Part shown: positions 18,786-28,842 of the stretch, in pieces | Numbering within the stretch: position 1 is the first letter of the stretch | How the letters are laid out: every line of letters begins with the position of its first letter | Source: Apostichopus parvimensis | Lineage: Eukaryota > Echinodermata > Holothuroidea > Aspidochirotida > Stichopodidae | Length of the DNA: 31,538 nt | Reading direction: 5' to 3' | Assembly: GCA_000934455.1 (NCBI GenBank) | Contig: KN886483.1 | Coordinates: forward strand, 45,395 to 76,932 | Notes under the pieces: model-generated | The model's database searches: none | The model's input: only the letters and a program-made list of their open reading frames with translations | Told to the model about the DNA's origin: nothing | Made by a program: the position numbers and the translations under genes

Positions 18786-19180
18786 AGTGTAGCGGCGTAA
18801 TTTGACACTGCTTCTCTTTTCGTCAACTGTTAGCGCCCTCAATTACCCTTGTGGTATCGCTAGTTCGAACTTACACCACTTCGACTTTCCACTTTGACCG
18901 CTCAACACGACGAGCTACCAACCACGTTAATCACCTACATTAATCGCCTTATTATTACTTTCGATCGGATAATTCTTATCAACTTGGAAACGTTCCTATA
19001 CGACCGCTATAGATATATTTTATTGGAATCGCATTTCTTTATTTCGTTTCATAAACTTTTCGTATTTCGTGAAGGATCTAAACATACTTTTAACTATGGA
19101 TGGATCCTGTATTTTCTATTAAGTTATTTCGTAACAGACCGACCCAGTGGACTGGAGTTATTTTTGCTGTGCTAGACGAA
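18786..19180 (+). other. CpG-dense block with a 93-codon open frame
   Basis: About 24 CpG occur in 400 bases, unusual here. The frame 18894-19175 is open for 93 codons but has no ATG (it starts at TTG), and the product is rich in hydrophobic and aromatic residues with no known domain. A second frame from an ATG at 19103 encodes 36 residues (MDPVFSIKLFRNRPTQWTGV and on) ending at a TAA near 19210. CpG richness could mean a promoter, an exon, or a young transposon not yet depleted of CpG. The family is not recognised. Confidence 0.25.
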
Positions 19181-19339
19181 CTAGTACAAGTGCATTACAA
19201 ATTTAAATAAGAATCTTCACAATGGATCGATCCATTTTTATAGCCTATGTAATGACATTATAAATAAGTATAAAAGTATCGCAGAGTTGAAAGTATGGCT
19301 GTGACATAACCAACCAAATTACCGACCGAATCGAAAAAA

Positions 19340-19410
19340 AAAAAATTCAAGGTCTGGGAAAAGTGGGGGGGCAGTGCCCTCCTTGCCCCCCCCCTGTAGT
19401 CCCACCACTG
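19340..19410 (-). mobile_element. Right end of a hAT-type element
   Basis: The reverse complement of the segment ending at 19410 begins CAGTGGTGGGACTACAGGGG, a hAT-like tip, with C and G tracts just inside as in the complete copies. No left tip with a duplication of the flank TTTGTTAG was found, so it is either truncated or a degraded copy. The left limit given is approximate. Confidence 0.45.
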
Positions 19411-19418
19411 TTTGTTAG

Positions 19419-20320
19419 AATGTAGCTTTGGGTGCAAAAGCACATTGGCTTATATGTTCAATGGAGTGTGTACACATGAGAGAGTATGTGACCAGAATCT
19501 GTGTTTGTGTGTATCTAAAGAGGGATTTAGCAATATTCTAAAAGATAGTGGCAAGACCACAGTGTGGAAAATTCACAGTAGATTTGAGTCTATAAGTGTA
19601 TGCATACACATGCTCAGGGAATTGGGCTAATGGGAATTTTCCACCCCAAGCTCCTCCCATGTGTCCTCAAAGCCAACCTCCGATATCCATTCATATAGTC
19701 ACAGTTTCTTCTTCTCTGTTCCATCTCCAACCTACCTCATCACATTCTCATTTGAACACAGCATACATATATATCTGTAGAAATGTGTATACATTATAAA
19801 CATCTGACATTATTCCTAAGCAAATAGCTAAGTCAGCCATCGACGACGACAACCGTTGGCAAGGTTACGGATCACAACAATATTTGCTAATTGAAGCGGG
19901 GCAGTGCGTAGTTTATGATGAAGTCACATGCGAGAGTCTTGTAGTACACAGCTCACTCGAGGACAATCTCTCACACTTGAATAATTTTTGTATCATGTTG
20001 AGTGAATTCAGGTGATGACACACGTACAGTCAGAATGATATTAAGACCCCTAAGGGAGTGGCATATATATACTATACCAACAATGTCAAGGTAAATAAAG
20101 TTACATCAAGTCTGGAGTCAAATTTTCAAGAGGCAAGTTTTAATTGGGCCAGAGAATTTTTACAGCTTGCATCTGTGACATGCAGCTTGTCTCTGTAGTA
20201 AAGAAAGAGTTAAAACACACTGATTTACCGAGTAAGGTGACGGAGAAGTGCTATCTGCTGTTGTATGCGTCCAGGAATTATGACATGATTCATACATGTG
20301 TGTGTGAGTTTATGTCCGTC
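19419..20320. other. Spacer without recognisable genes
   Basis: Small frames at 19412-19630 and 19596-19799 show no motif. A 92-codon frame at 20144-20422 begins protein-like (VVKKELKHTDLPSKVTEK) but runs into the TA-rich microsatellite and is not supported. Confidence 0.3.
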
Positions 20321-20321
20321 T

Positions 20322-20440
20322 ATAATATATATACATATGTGTGTATATATATATATATGTATATATATATGTATATATATGTATACATATATATATATAC
20401 ATATATTAATATATACATATAAATGTATGTATATATATGT
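20322..20440. repeat. TA/ATGT-rich microsatellite
   Basis: About 120 bases of alternating TA with interspersed ATGT and ACAT units. It is compound, imperfect and nearly self-complementary. Confidence 0.95.
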
Positions 20441-21225
20441 TAAATACTCACTAATTTATTAATATTCACTTGATGGAAAAAAAAAATTGACAGAACTGAG
20501 TCTTAAGTTGCACAACTGTAAAATCTCTTACGTTGCATTTGATGATATCCAGGAAAATTGGTAGGCGATGATCCAAGTTAAGTGAAAAGGCACTTTTACC
20601 CTGAAAACTGGTTATTTTGACTAGTTTTTGTCTCAATTACAATCACAGAAATCCTAACAAATAATTCCTAAAGCCGGGATTTTGTGTTCGGTCCTTACGT
20701 AGAGTACTGTTGTTTACGTACATGTAAGCTGCACTGGTAGACACTGAAGCTGCAATGATTGAAAGTCAATTTTAACAACTTTTTGGACCACAATTTTAAT
20801 CCATAGATTTGACAAAATCAGCTAAAATTTATACAGGGAGGAAACATCAATTTTGTATTCTTAGGTACTTTCACAAATTATTTCACCCATCTACTGGAAA
20901 TAATACTGTAATTTAAGTTAACCTTCATAAAGTATGGAAATCTTTCCCTGATTCGAGACCTTTACAAGTATAAATCCTGAAGAATCTGATCGAAAACATG
21001 TTGAGAACTCTCAGCTGAAGGATAAAACCTAAAACCACACAGCAAAATCCAAGATATCACTATTACATTTGACCTTAAAAGACAGTTTGTTCTTTAAATA
21101 ATATTGCGGAGTTACAGAGTACCATCCTATAGGCATGTTTCTTCAGCAGATGCGAGGAAGGGATACAGGGGTAGATGGTTTGAACATTCAGACCAGTAAT
21201 GCATGGTAAACTACATACAATAATA
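20441..21225. other. AT-rich spacer
   Basis: No gene, repeat or RNA recognised. A 60-codon minus-strand frame at 21075-21257 crosses into the next element. Confidence 0.35.
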
Positions 21226-21233
21226 GTCTTCAT

Positions 21234-21603
21234 CAGTGGTGTCGCCAGACATTTCATTCTTGGGGGGGGGGCACATCAATTAATTAAGAGGGCACAATGT
21301 TTATTTGTGAATGCCGTCCTGGGGGAGGGGTGTAATGGGAATTTTGGGAAATTTTTGATCAATTTAGGGTCCTTAGATGCAATCTGGTGCTATATTTTGC
21401 AACTTGAGGTAACTTTATGTTCAAGAATTTTCGGGCTTAGTCTGTCCGATATTTATGTTTTTAATTGAGGCAGATAAAGTTTTTGTTTGAGTATATTTGT
21501 AACACTACAAATAGCATCTGGGGGGCACCTAGGGGGCACGATTTGTTTGAAAGGGCACGTGCCCCCCCCCCCATCCCCCAGCCAACCCTTGGTGATGCCA
21601 CTG
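21234..21603 (+). mobile_element. hAT-type MITE (370 bp), TSD 7 of 8
   Basis: The left tip CAGTGGTGTCGCCAGA and the right tip (reverse complement CAGTGGCATCACCAAGG) share CAGTGG and most following bases, with transition differences. The flanks GTCTTCAT (21226-21233) and GTCTCCAT (21604-21611) are an 8-bp duplication with one change. Just inside the tips are G10 on the left and C11 on the right. There is no coding capacity; the frames over it (21199-21468, 21453-21698) are by-products. Confidence 0.88.
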
Positions 21604-21611
21604 GTCTCCAT

Positions 21612-22316
21612 GCCATAGTATAAGGAGTGAAAAAGACAGCTATTTTTACCATGCTCAGCTGACAGAGCTAATTTTGGGTACTGTCTTAAAGTATGCAAAA
21701 CTTTTCCAAGGTTTCCCCCCCTCTTACCCTCTGGTACTTGTCAAGGTCAAATTCATATCTATTGTATGCTTAATTTATACTGAGTCTCTGGAGAATATTG
21801 GCACCCCCTGGTAAAAAATAGTCAAGTCAAATGGAATGCAATTCATAATTCATTTGCTGAATTGAGAGTAATTTCTGACATTGACATTTTACTCAGTTTG
21901 AAATGGTTTTGCTAATAGCATTTTTGCTTTTATAAACTGTTTCATAAAACTATCAATTAACATTATTCTATGTATAGAATAGTACTATGATAATATAATT
22001 TTATTAAACAATCGGATCCATAGCCAGAGCTGCTCATACAATGTCATTGCTTACAAAATTCTTTCCACAGAGTAAATGGACACGGTTGAACTTACATTGT
22101 AAAGATCATTAGATATATAGTACAGCTGTTAAACTTTCCACAATTATTCAATGTTTCCCATGTTATATATATGAACATAGTTGAATGATAAACCAAGTAA
22201 TATACTGTAAGTAACCTACATGTACAACAAATATTCAGTAATATATCGGTGCATGGAATTATGATTCTGAACTTTTTGAAAGGATTCACAACGGGGCTCC
22301 GCAGCTACACCCAAAA
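21612..22316. other. AT-rich spacer
   Basis: No gene or repeat recognised. The 65-codon minus-strand frame at 22092-22289 is unremarkable. Confidence 0.35.
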
Positions 22317-22331
22317 TCAACAGAGGGCGCT
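22317..22331 (+). promoter_or_regulatory. CTCF-like motif
   Basis: TCAACAGAGGGCGCT matches the vertebrate CTCF consensus CCASYAGRKGGCRSY at about 13 of 15 positions, with the whole 3' core matching. It starts a CpG-raised stretch to about 22435. Motif-level evidence only. Confidence 0.35.
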
Positions 22332-23390
22332 GTAATACTGGTCCTATCTAAGTCTGCAAAACTTGACGAGCCGCATGCGGTCACTGATTGCAGATGGAAA
22401 TGGTAAAGCGAGTTCATCGCTAGCGATGCATATAATTTCGGTGTTTATCTATTAAGGAAGAGATTTTTGGAAAAAAATTTGTTCAAAGTTTAAGTCGAAG
22501 TAAATTGCTACTAAATGATTTAAAGCACTTTAACTTTGCTTAGTTATCATTTGGCTGAACTGCAGAACCTTGAACTGGTCGATCACCCACAGCAACCTGT
22601 TTGCGAGTTCATCCGCCAGTTCGCATGCTTGTGCTACGCCACAATTTTATACGATCACTTTACTTTGATTCAGAGATCTGTAAACAATACAGATTACACA
22701 CATTACGACCGATACCACAGCCCCCTCTGCAGAAACGCTGTAGAATCCCATACATATGATATACATTGGGTAATAAACCAAATTAAAGTCGCTGTTGAAT
22801 TATTGTGATAGTACTCATGATAATATTAACACACTGATGTGGTAATGGTTTCAATGTATGATAGGCAGCATGCAGCCTATACCTGTAAATAGCACATCTG
22901 GTACATGCTGGAATCAAAGAGGAAAATGTTTGATGCATCTACGTAAATATATGACTAACAAGCGCAGTGGCGTTTGAGATAAGCATTGTCTATCAACAAG
23001 AATTTTGGATGAGCACAGTCGACCAATGAGAACTTTATACCTATTGCAAAGTAATTCTTCCTTGAAGGCATCCTTTCTGCTTTCATTTTTTCGTCGTCAA
23101 ATTTACATGGTACGACGGAAATTAGGAAACTACTTGTTGTGATACTTTATTGGTACCATGGAAAACCGATACATTCAATCAGGAAACGGGAAGGACGGAG
23201 ACAAGAAAACGACGTAAAAAAAAACAAAAAAACATTCACAACATCAGAGGAATGTACTTATCAACAATATAACACAGGGGTTTCATGTTACTGCAGATAC
23301 AGTATTAACCTAGCAATTAAAACAAAATTCATTCCAATTTTGGTTTGGAATTATGTGAATTAGGGAATACTGACATTGATATTGGTATCC
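22332..23390. other. Spacer with a CpG-raised start
   Basis: Positions 22360-22435 are CpG-raised. A 90-codon frame at 22536-22808 (LAELQNLELVDHPQQPVCEF and on) has no recognisable domain. A 74-codon frame at 23139-23363 likewise. Confidence 0.25.
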
Positions 23391-24000
23391 ATATGAATTT
23401 ATTTTCTTGTCGAAAGGATAATTTACAAAATTAAACTCAAATGAGACACTATAACATCTCCTTCTCCCTCATCCAGTTATCTCTTCTCCAGAAAGAAAAT
23501 TTTTTTGTCTGTCATTCATAAAAGCATGTGAACCTAGTGAGAAGTATTCATATATTAATAGACATGTGAATTGTTATAGAGTTGATACTTTACACAAAGT
23601 GACTCAAATGACACACTGTATCTTCTTCTAAGCCCCCTCCCCACCTCCCCCCTCCTCTCTCTCCCATTCCCCAGCCATTCATCTCTTCTACAGCCTCCTC
23701 CATCAGGTAACAAGTTCGTCCATCACTCATGAAAGTGAACAAACCTATGCTACTTGAGAAATATTCAAGATCATTCTCTGTCATATGATGGATATCTAGT
23801 CATGTGAATTGTTATAGAACTGATTATTTAACCAAATTGACCACACTACATACAGATACAATCTATACAATCTACCATACCTCCCTGCCCCCCCCCACCC
23901 CCTCTTCCAGCCTGCTTCACATTAGTAACAATTTGGTCTGTCACTCAGGAAAGTGTAAAAACCCTTCACTTCAGAATATTTCCGCCATTCTAAGAGATGC
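23391..24000 (+). repeat. Three diverged tandem units of about 170-240 bp
   Basis: Unit 1 is about 23391-23562, unit 2 is 23563-23800 and unit 3 is 23801 to about 24000. Units 2 and 3 both start CATGTGAATTGTTATAGA (unit 1 has ATGAATTTATTTTC-like text), followed by a TTTACAAA / ACTCAAATGA-type block, then a C/T-rich tract of variable length, then GTCNNTCACTCATGAAAGTG-type text, ending near an ATATTCA string. Divergence is considerable, so the amplification is old. Confidence 0.65.
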
Positions 24001-24010
24001 ACAGCAGACT

Positions 24011-25461
24011 TTTCAATGTTCATTTACCTACAGTAAATTACACTATTTTTTCACAGCACTATACATATACATAGAGCCTAATTACATGCTGTAAGATACA
24101 GCTGCCTACATACAATAACAGCTGCATGCACATGTGTTACACTATACCCAGACTGATATTATTACAAGTACTCACCGCTTCTAAAACAAGCCCAAAATAT
24201 ACTCCAAGGAAGCTGAGAGAAATATTTCCAATTAAAAGCTTGGATATAATGAAAATCCTTTTCTGAATCCTTGGCGAGGGTATTCTCCACAAGGCTTAAC
24301 AGATATTACTGGATGCTATAAAAACACTCTCCCTGATACAAGACTGCTACACATGTGATTCAACAACCTAAAAACACAGGTGTCTGTTCATGTAGTCATC
24401 CAAACAAGATGAAACCCTTCTCTCCTTTTTTTCTTTCTTAGCTAATAAAGTTGAGATGGAGATAGAGAGAGAGAGAGGTGGAGAGGAAAGTCAGCCAGCA
24501 GTTAGAATTAGATAAAAATAACCGGACGAGTTTTTAGAGACAGTACTCTAACATCCAGGCTAGAATATATTTTAATATTATTCAGCTACAGGCTATGACA
24601 TCATGGTATACTACAGGCCTGCCTGCCTGCTGTCTGCCGGTCGGCTCTTAATGCTCGCATACTTGAAATTACTCTGCGTCTCAGTAGTCTGTGGGGAGAG
24701 GACTGAAATAAAGCTCAGCTGTGTCACCGAAGTATTCTGCTAGTAGTGTGTACTGTTGTCATGTGTATGGTATAAAGCGACCCTTTGGACTAGACTGTGT
24801 GGGTGACATCACGCATATAGAATTAATAAGGCTTGACAAATTTTATGAATATTCATATTAAAGATAAATGCTTGTATATAGATCCTACTTGCTAGCATAT
24901 AAAGCACTGAAAATATAAAAACGTATTTAAAGGAAAAGGTTCTAGTATGTTGATGGAAATAGGCATTTAATTAATCCTTTGGTATTGTGTACATATAAGA
25001 TGAGTTTAGTTGAACGATGCGGTGAAAGTAAAAAATGCTATGAATATTCATGAATGTCAAGAAAAAGGTACTATGCTATGTTTATTCATAACTTATTTAT
25101 ATAACTTATAACTTATTTATTCATAACTTATAGTTTATGTTTTTTTTTTGAAAGAGAAGTCACACATGACAATAGTAATTGAAGCACTATACACACAAGT
25201 ATTTCATAAAGTGATATAAAAATTCTCTTTGGGTAAATTAGTTACCAGAATATGGAAAATGTAGAAACATGGACGAAATTTTCAGGATATGGGAGGAACT
25301 CGGAGGAGTGCAGTAAACAGAGATAATTCTTGGCATAATCTTGTCAAGAGGATCACATAACACCCTGTTGTTATATTCCTTTTTTTGTTTTTTAAGCTGT
25401 CTATATATATTGATAGTCCCACAATTCCAGCATGAAATCTGAAAAGTTCAAACAGTGCTTT
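24011..25461. other. AT-rich spacer with paired palindromes
   Basis: GA-rich tract at 24463-24490. The palindrome ATGAATATTCAT occurs exactly at 24845-24856 and 25040-25051. A short duplication of TTATTCATAACTTATTTA-type text lies at 25081-25130. No gene was recognised. Confidence 0.4.
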
Positions 25462-25542
25462 AAATAAACAATCAAATAAATAAATGACTAATAAATAAAT
25501 TAATTAATTAATTAATTAATTAATAAATTAATAAATAAATAA
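25462..25542. repeat. AAAT/AATT microsatellite
   Basis: Compound array of AAAT and TTAA/AATT units. Confidence 0.9.
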
Positions 25543-25889
25543 GAAATGGAATTCCATAATACTTAGGTCAGTACAGTACGCAGATTGAATGTTCGACTTT
25601 ACCCGTCCATCGCTTTACAAAATGTGAAGCAAAATTGAAAAGTTTAACACTGCTTACTGGAAAGTGTCCGAAGAATATATTGTTTATTTTGGAGTCATGT
25701 AACTTGTTAATTACTTTGTACACTGACCTTTGATAATTAGACAAAAACTCTATGAGGGTGTTTTCAAAGTTAGTCCACAATTGCAACCTTATTTGAAATA
25801 ATAATCCATTCTGTATGGGAAAATAATTATAGCACAAACACATAAACCAGCTTTATTTAAGTTTTACAAGGCATAACTTGAAAATTAAA
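25543..25889. other. Spacer without recognisable genes
   Basis: A 91-codon minus-strand frame at 25568-25843 is not recognisable. No other feature was supported. Confidence 0.3.
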
Positions 25890-26190
25890 CCGTAGCTGTG
25901 GTCGAGTGGATAAAGGCGGTGGCATTTGAAGCAATGAGGCTTAGCAATCGATCGGGAGGTTCGGAGTTCAGACCCCAGCCGGGTCATAGTAAGGTGGGTT
26001 TTTCATCCAAGAGCAATTTACAGTTTTGCCCATCTAAAATGACTTTCTAAATTTGAAAAAGATTCCAAATTTGAGTTAAAATGTTGAATTGGAAGCCACC
26101 CTGACGTGAAAGTTGTAATCCATAAGCCCTTACAGGCTTCTCACACATTCATGGTCGCTTAAGTGTCGTAAAAAGAACGGCCTGATATAT
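25890..26190 (+). mobile_element. tRNA-derived SINE-like element
   Basis: The head shows a Ser/Leu-tRNA-like layout. GTAGCTGTGGTCGAGTGGAT includes an A-box (25899-25909), then AAAGGCGGTGGCATTTGAAG, a long variable region, and a B-box-like GGTTCGGAGTTC (25958-25969). A body of about 200 bp follows, including CTTACAGGCTTC and GGTCGCTTAAGTGTCGTAAA. There is no simple-repeat tail, so the 3' limit is approximate. A true tRNA gene is unlikely because the T arm and acceptor do not close. Confidence 0.65.
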
Positions 26191-27321
26191 CACTGGTTAA
26201 CAATTATCTATCAAGTTTTGAATGAATACTCATGCTTTGGACGTGCTCTAAATTCCGAGTTAAAGCAAAGCAGAATGCCATCTAGCTGGGAATTATTCTG
26301 CAGATAGAGCAAAAAATTTGCTTTTGGTTTTTTCTTTTATAATAATGATACTCTTATTCACAGCAGAAATAAAATTTCATATAAAAAAGAAATATTTTGA
26401 TGAAGTTGTACAGAAAGCCTTGACATCTAACATGTCTGACATTGCAAAAAGTACATTAAAAGTTCTGAAGACTTGTTCAAAACATTGATAAGGCTCAAAC
26501 AAGGCCATTTAACTATTTTAATGATGAAAAAATCTAAGAGTTGGATGCATGATTGTTAAAGGTTTGCAATAGTTCAAGCTTACGTGGCCACTTTTTTTTT
26601 TAAATTCTTGTAGTCTTCTAGCAAATTTTGAGTGTAATACTGATGATCTCATATCTTTAAGTTTCTAATAGTTGTGATTAAAATAACAAATAATAATAAT
26701 ATGAAGATGAATAGTGATGAATTATCCTTTGCCGGAACTACACAAAGATACTTTAGATGATAAGAAATCTGTCTAATGTTTGCTATAGTTGTCAATCATT
26801 AGGATTGGGGGCCCTGTTTGAAAACAAAGTCTGTTTATTTTGGCAGAAGATCCCCGATACCAAATCATGTAGACACAAAGACACTTCTTTGGTAGACATT
26901 CGTTACATACTGCGACATAATGACAGTTCACGAAGACGGATTATACCTACGGGGGGGGGGGGGGGGGGGGGGTGGAAAGAGACAAAGAAAAAAGCCATCC
27001 ATGCAGAATTTAAATTGATGCTGATGAGGTGAGATGGGAGGGAACAAGAGATATGGACAAGAGACTGGAGCTGTCGATTCCTAACGATCATTAATCACCA
27101 TACTAAACTATCTTAGTGAATGAATGACTGCAGACTGGAGCAAAAATGTGGACCTTTGGGTTCATTTTGATTTCATTTTGGCGATTGCCCCTCTCTGCAT
27201 TGCATTGCAAACTGCCTTGGAATCTTTCCAGTATACTTCTGCTTAGATGACAGTCAATGCTGTGGTATCACGTACCCTCCCTCGAAGTAAAATGTGAAAA
27301 CATATGAGGAAACAGCGATAT
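26191..27321. other. AT-rich spacer with a poly-G run
   Basis: Contains G22 at 26951-26972. The overlapping frames at 26757-27032 (plus) and 26903-27091 (minus) pass through the G run and are not supported. Confidence 0.35.
26951..26972 (+). repeat. Poly-G tract, 22 bases
   Basis: Uninterrupted run of 22 G, not inside a recognised transposon. It is comparable to the 23-base run at 2474-2496. Confidence 0.95.
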
Positions 27322-27354
27322 ATGCAAACTTAATGCAAACTTAATGCAAACTTA
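27322..27354 (+). repeat. Three tandem 11-mers, octamer-like
   Basis: Three exact copies of ATGCAAACTTA start at 27322, 27333 and 27344. Each contains ATGCAAAC, one base from the POU octamer ATGCAAAT, spaced one helical turn apart. Confidence 0.85.
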
Positions 27355-27492
27355 AAGACATATGATTTATCCAGTATCCTATATCCTGTGGATCTAAATC
27401 TAACATATAAGTTCAAAGGAAATAAGTTCAGTTACAGGAATACAACATTATGAACTTTCCATCTCAAGTGCTACATTATACTGTTGCTTTTC

Positions 27493-27735
27493 CATGTCCT
27501 TCCATTGTCTAATTTGAAGTGTTAGGATACCTAGTAATTATCCAGCTTAAAGGGGGCCCGTACAACATGGATCAAATATGTCCTTCCATAGTCTATATGA
27601 TATTTTGAGTATAAAATAGATAATAGTCCAGCAGAAGGACATAAAAACCTTGCAAATATGTCCCTCCATTCATTGTCAATGTGTGCTATTTGACTCAGAT
27701 ATAAAAAGTAAATAGTCCTACTAAACCAAGGCTAG
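27493..27735 (+). repeat. Diverged tandem repeat, unit about 80 bp
   Basis: Units begin with (C/T)ATGTCC(T/C)TCCATNGTCT at 27493, 27576 and 27656 and share TAGT(A/C)-type AGTCCAGC text about 50 bases later. A fourth, more diverged copy seems to lie at about 28010-28085 (ACATGGTGCATTGTCT to AGTCCAGCTATA), separated by a G/C-rich stretch at 27740-28005. Confidence 0.55.
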
Positions 27736-28105
27736 GTACTCCTGGGTGGGTGGATTTTTCCAGGGCTGGGGAAGCCTCCCAGTGAAGCCAAGTTCTCCCC
27801 ACCCCCTCCTCCCCTAGCTGACACTAGCGTTACTTTTGTCTATTTTTTGTTAACAATTTCAATCTGAGAATTATTTGCTTGGCTTCTTTACTCTTATTTT
27901 ATCCTCTCATTTACTAGTCCGGCTTAAAAAAAAAAATTGCTAACCTAAAGGAGATGATCAGGCTTGTCCAACCCCCTCCCCCTCCCCTCCCCATCAAACC
28001 AAGGGGTACAACATGGTGCATTGTCTCAATCATATAGTAGATTATGGATATAGTCATAGTCCAGCTATATGAGATATAACATGGTAACAATCTTTTGCCG
28101 TTATC

Positions 28106-28136
28106 CTTTGTTATATCTTTTGTATATATAACAAAG
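28106..28136. other. Perfect 11-bp hairpin
   Basis: CTTTGTTATAT (28106-28116) and ATATAACAAAG (28126-28136) are exact complements around a 9-base loop. It has no terminator-like T run, and the context does not show a function. Confidence 0.6.
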
Positions 28137-28674
28137 ACCCAGAGTTGGACTCAAGCATAATTTCTACTAAAGTCACCAGTAGGTTAAAAGACCAAGGTTA
28201 ATATTCCACTGTGGAAGCCAAAGTTATGATCACAATGTGAATCTACATACCAAGCAGCACATAAATCATTACACAGAGGAAACTAACAGCCAGCTAGGGT
28301 CAGATGTCACATTAAAGCACAGGCAATATCAAGCAACAAAGAAATAAAACAAAAATAATAATAATACAGCAGGTAAAATCATAAACAGTGCCAAAAGTAA
28401 TAAAACACCAGGAATTGACCACCCACTTGTCATTGCTAATATTGAGTTTAATCAAATATATCTATGAATGTACAAACTGAAAGATTGAATACCATTGGCT
28501 TTGCTAGGGCTGTAGGATTCATTAGACTAAATTAAATTGCTTTGAATTCTGGCTCATAAGGCTGGAATGAAATGGTTGCTAGGGTTAGGTTGTCCGCTGC
28601 TACTAGCCTAACACATTAATCGTTAGAAACGGCTGTTAGGTGCAGCGTCAAAAAGGAACAGATGACTGCAGGCA
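28137..28674. other. Spacer without recognisable genes
   Basis: AT-rich, with an AAT-rich run near 28353-28368. Nothing else was supported. Confidence 0.35.
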
Positions 28675-28682
28675 CTTCAGGT

Positions 28683-28834
28683 CAGGTCCGTCCGGAGCCA
28701 GGATTCTGAGTTGGACGGGTACCAACAATTTAAGGAGGGTACCAACATTTAAAGGAGTGATCGTGTCAAAGATGGGGGGAGGGCACAGTCATTTGCATGG
28801 GAGGAGGGGGTCGTCCTGCTGTGCCCCGGCCCTG
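28683..28834 (+). mobile_element. hAT-like element (152 bp), diverged TSD
   Basis: The left tip CAGGTCCGTCCGGAG and the right tip (reverse complement CAGGGCCGGGGCACAG) share CAGG-CCG. The 8-bp flanks CTTCAGGT (28675-28682) and CTCCAAGT (28835-28842) match at 6 of 8, both differences being transitions. The interior contains a direct repeat of AGG-GGTACCAACA(A/T)TTTAA at about 28720-28756 and G tracts. The 75-codon frame over it (28640-28867) is a by-product. Confidence 0.6.
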
Positions 28835-28842
28835 CTCCAAGT

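Noticed and set aside
20144..20422. 92-codon frame with a protein-like N-terminal half
   Set aside because: The second half is translated TA microsatellite; no acceptor or donor of quality was found.
22974..22990. CAGTGGCG at 22974 as a hAT left end
   Set aside because: No matching right tip or duplicated AACAAGCG flank downstream.
26757..27091. Overlapping frames on both strands with poly-Gly or poly-Pro
   Set aside because: Both are created by the G22 tract.
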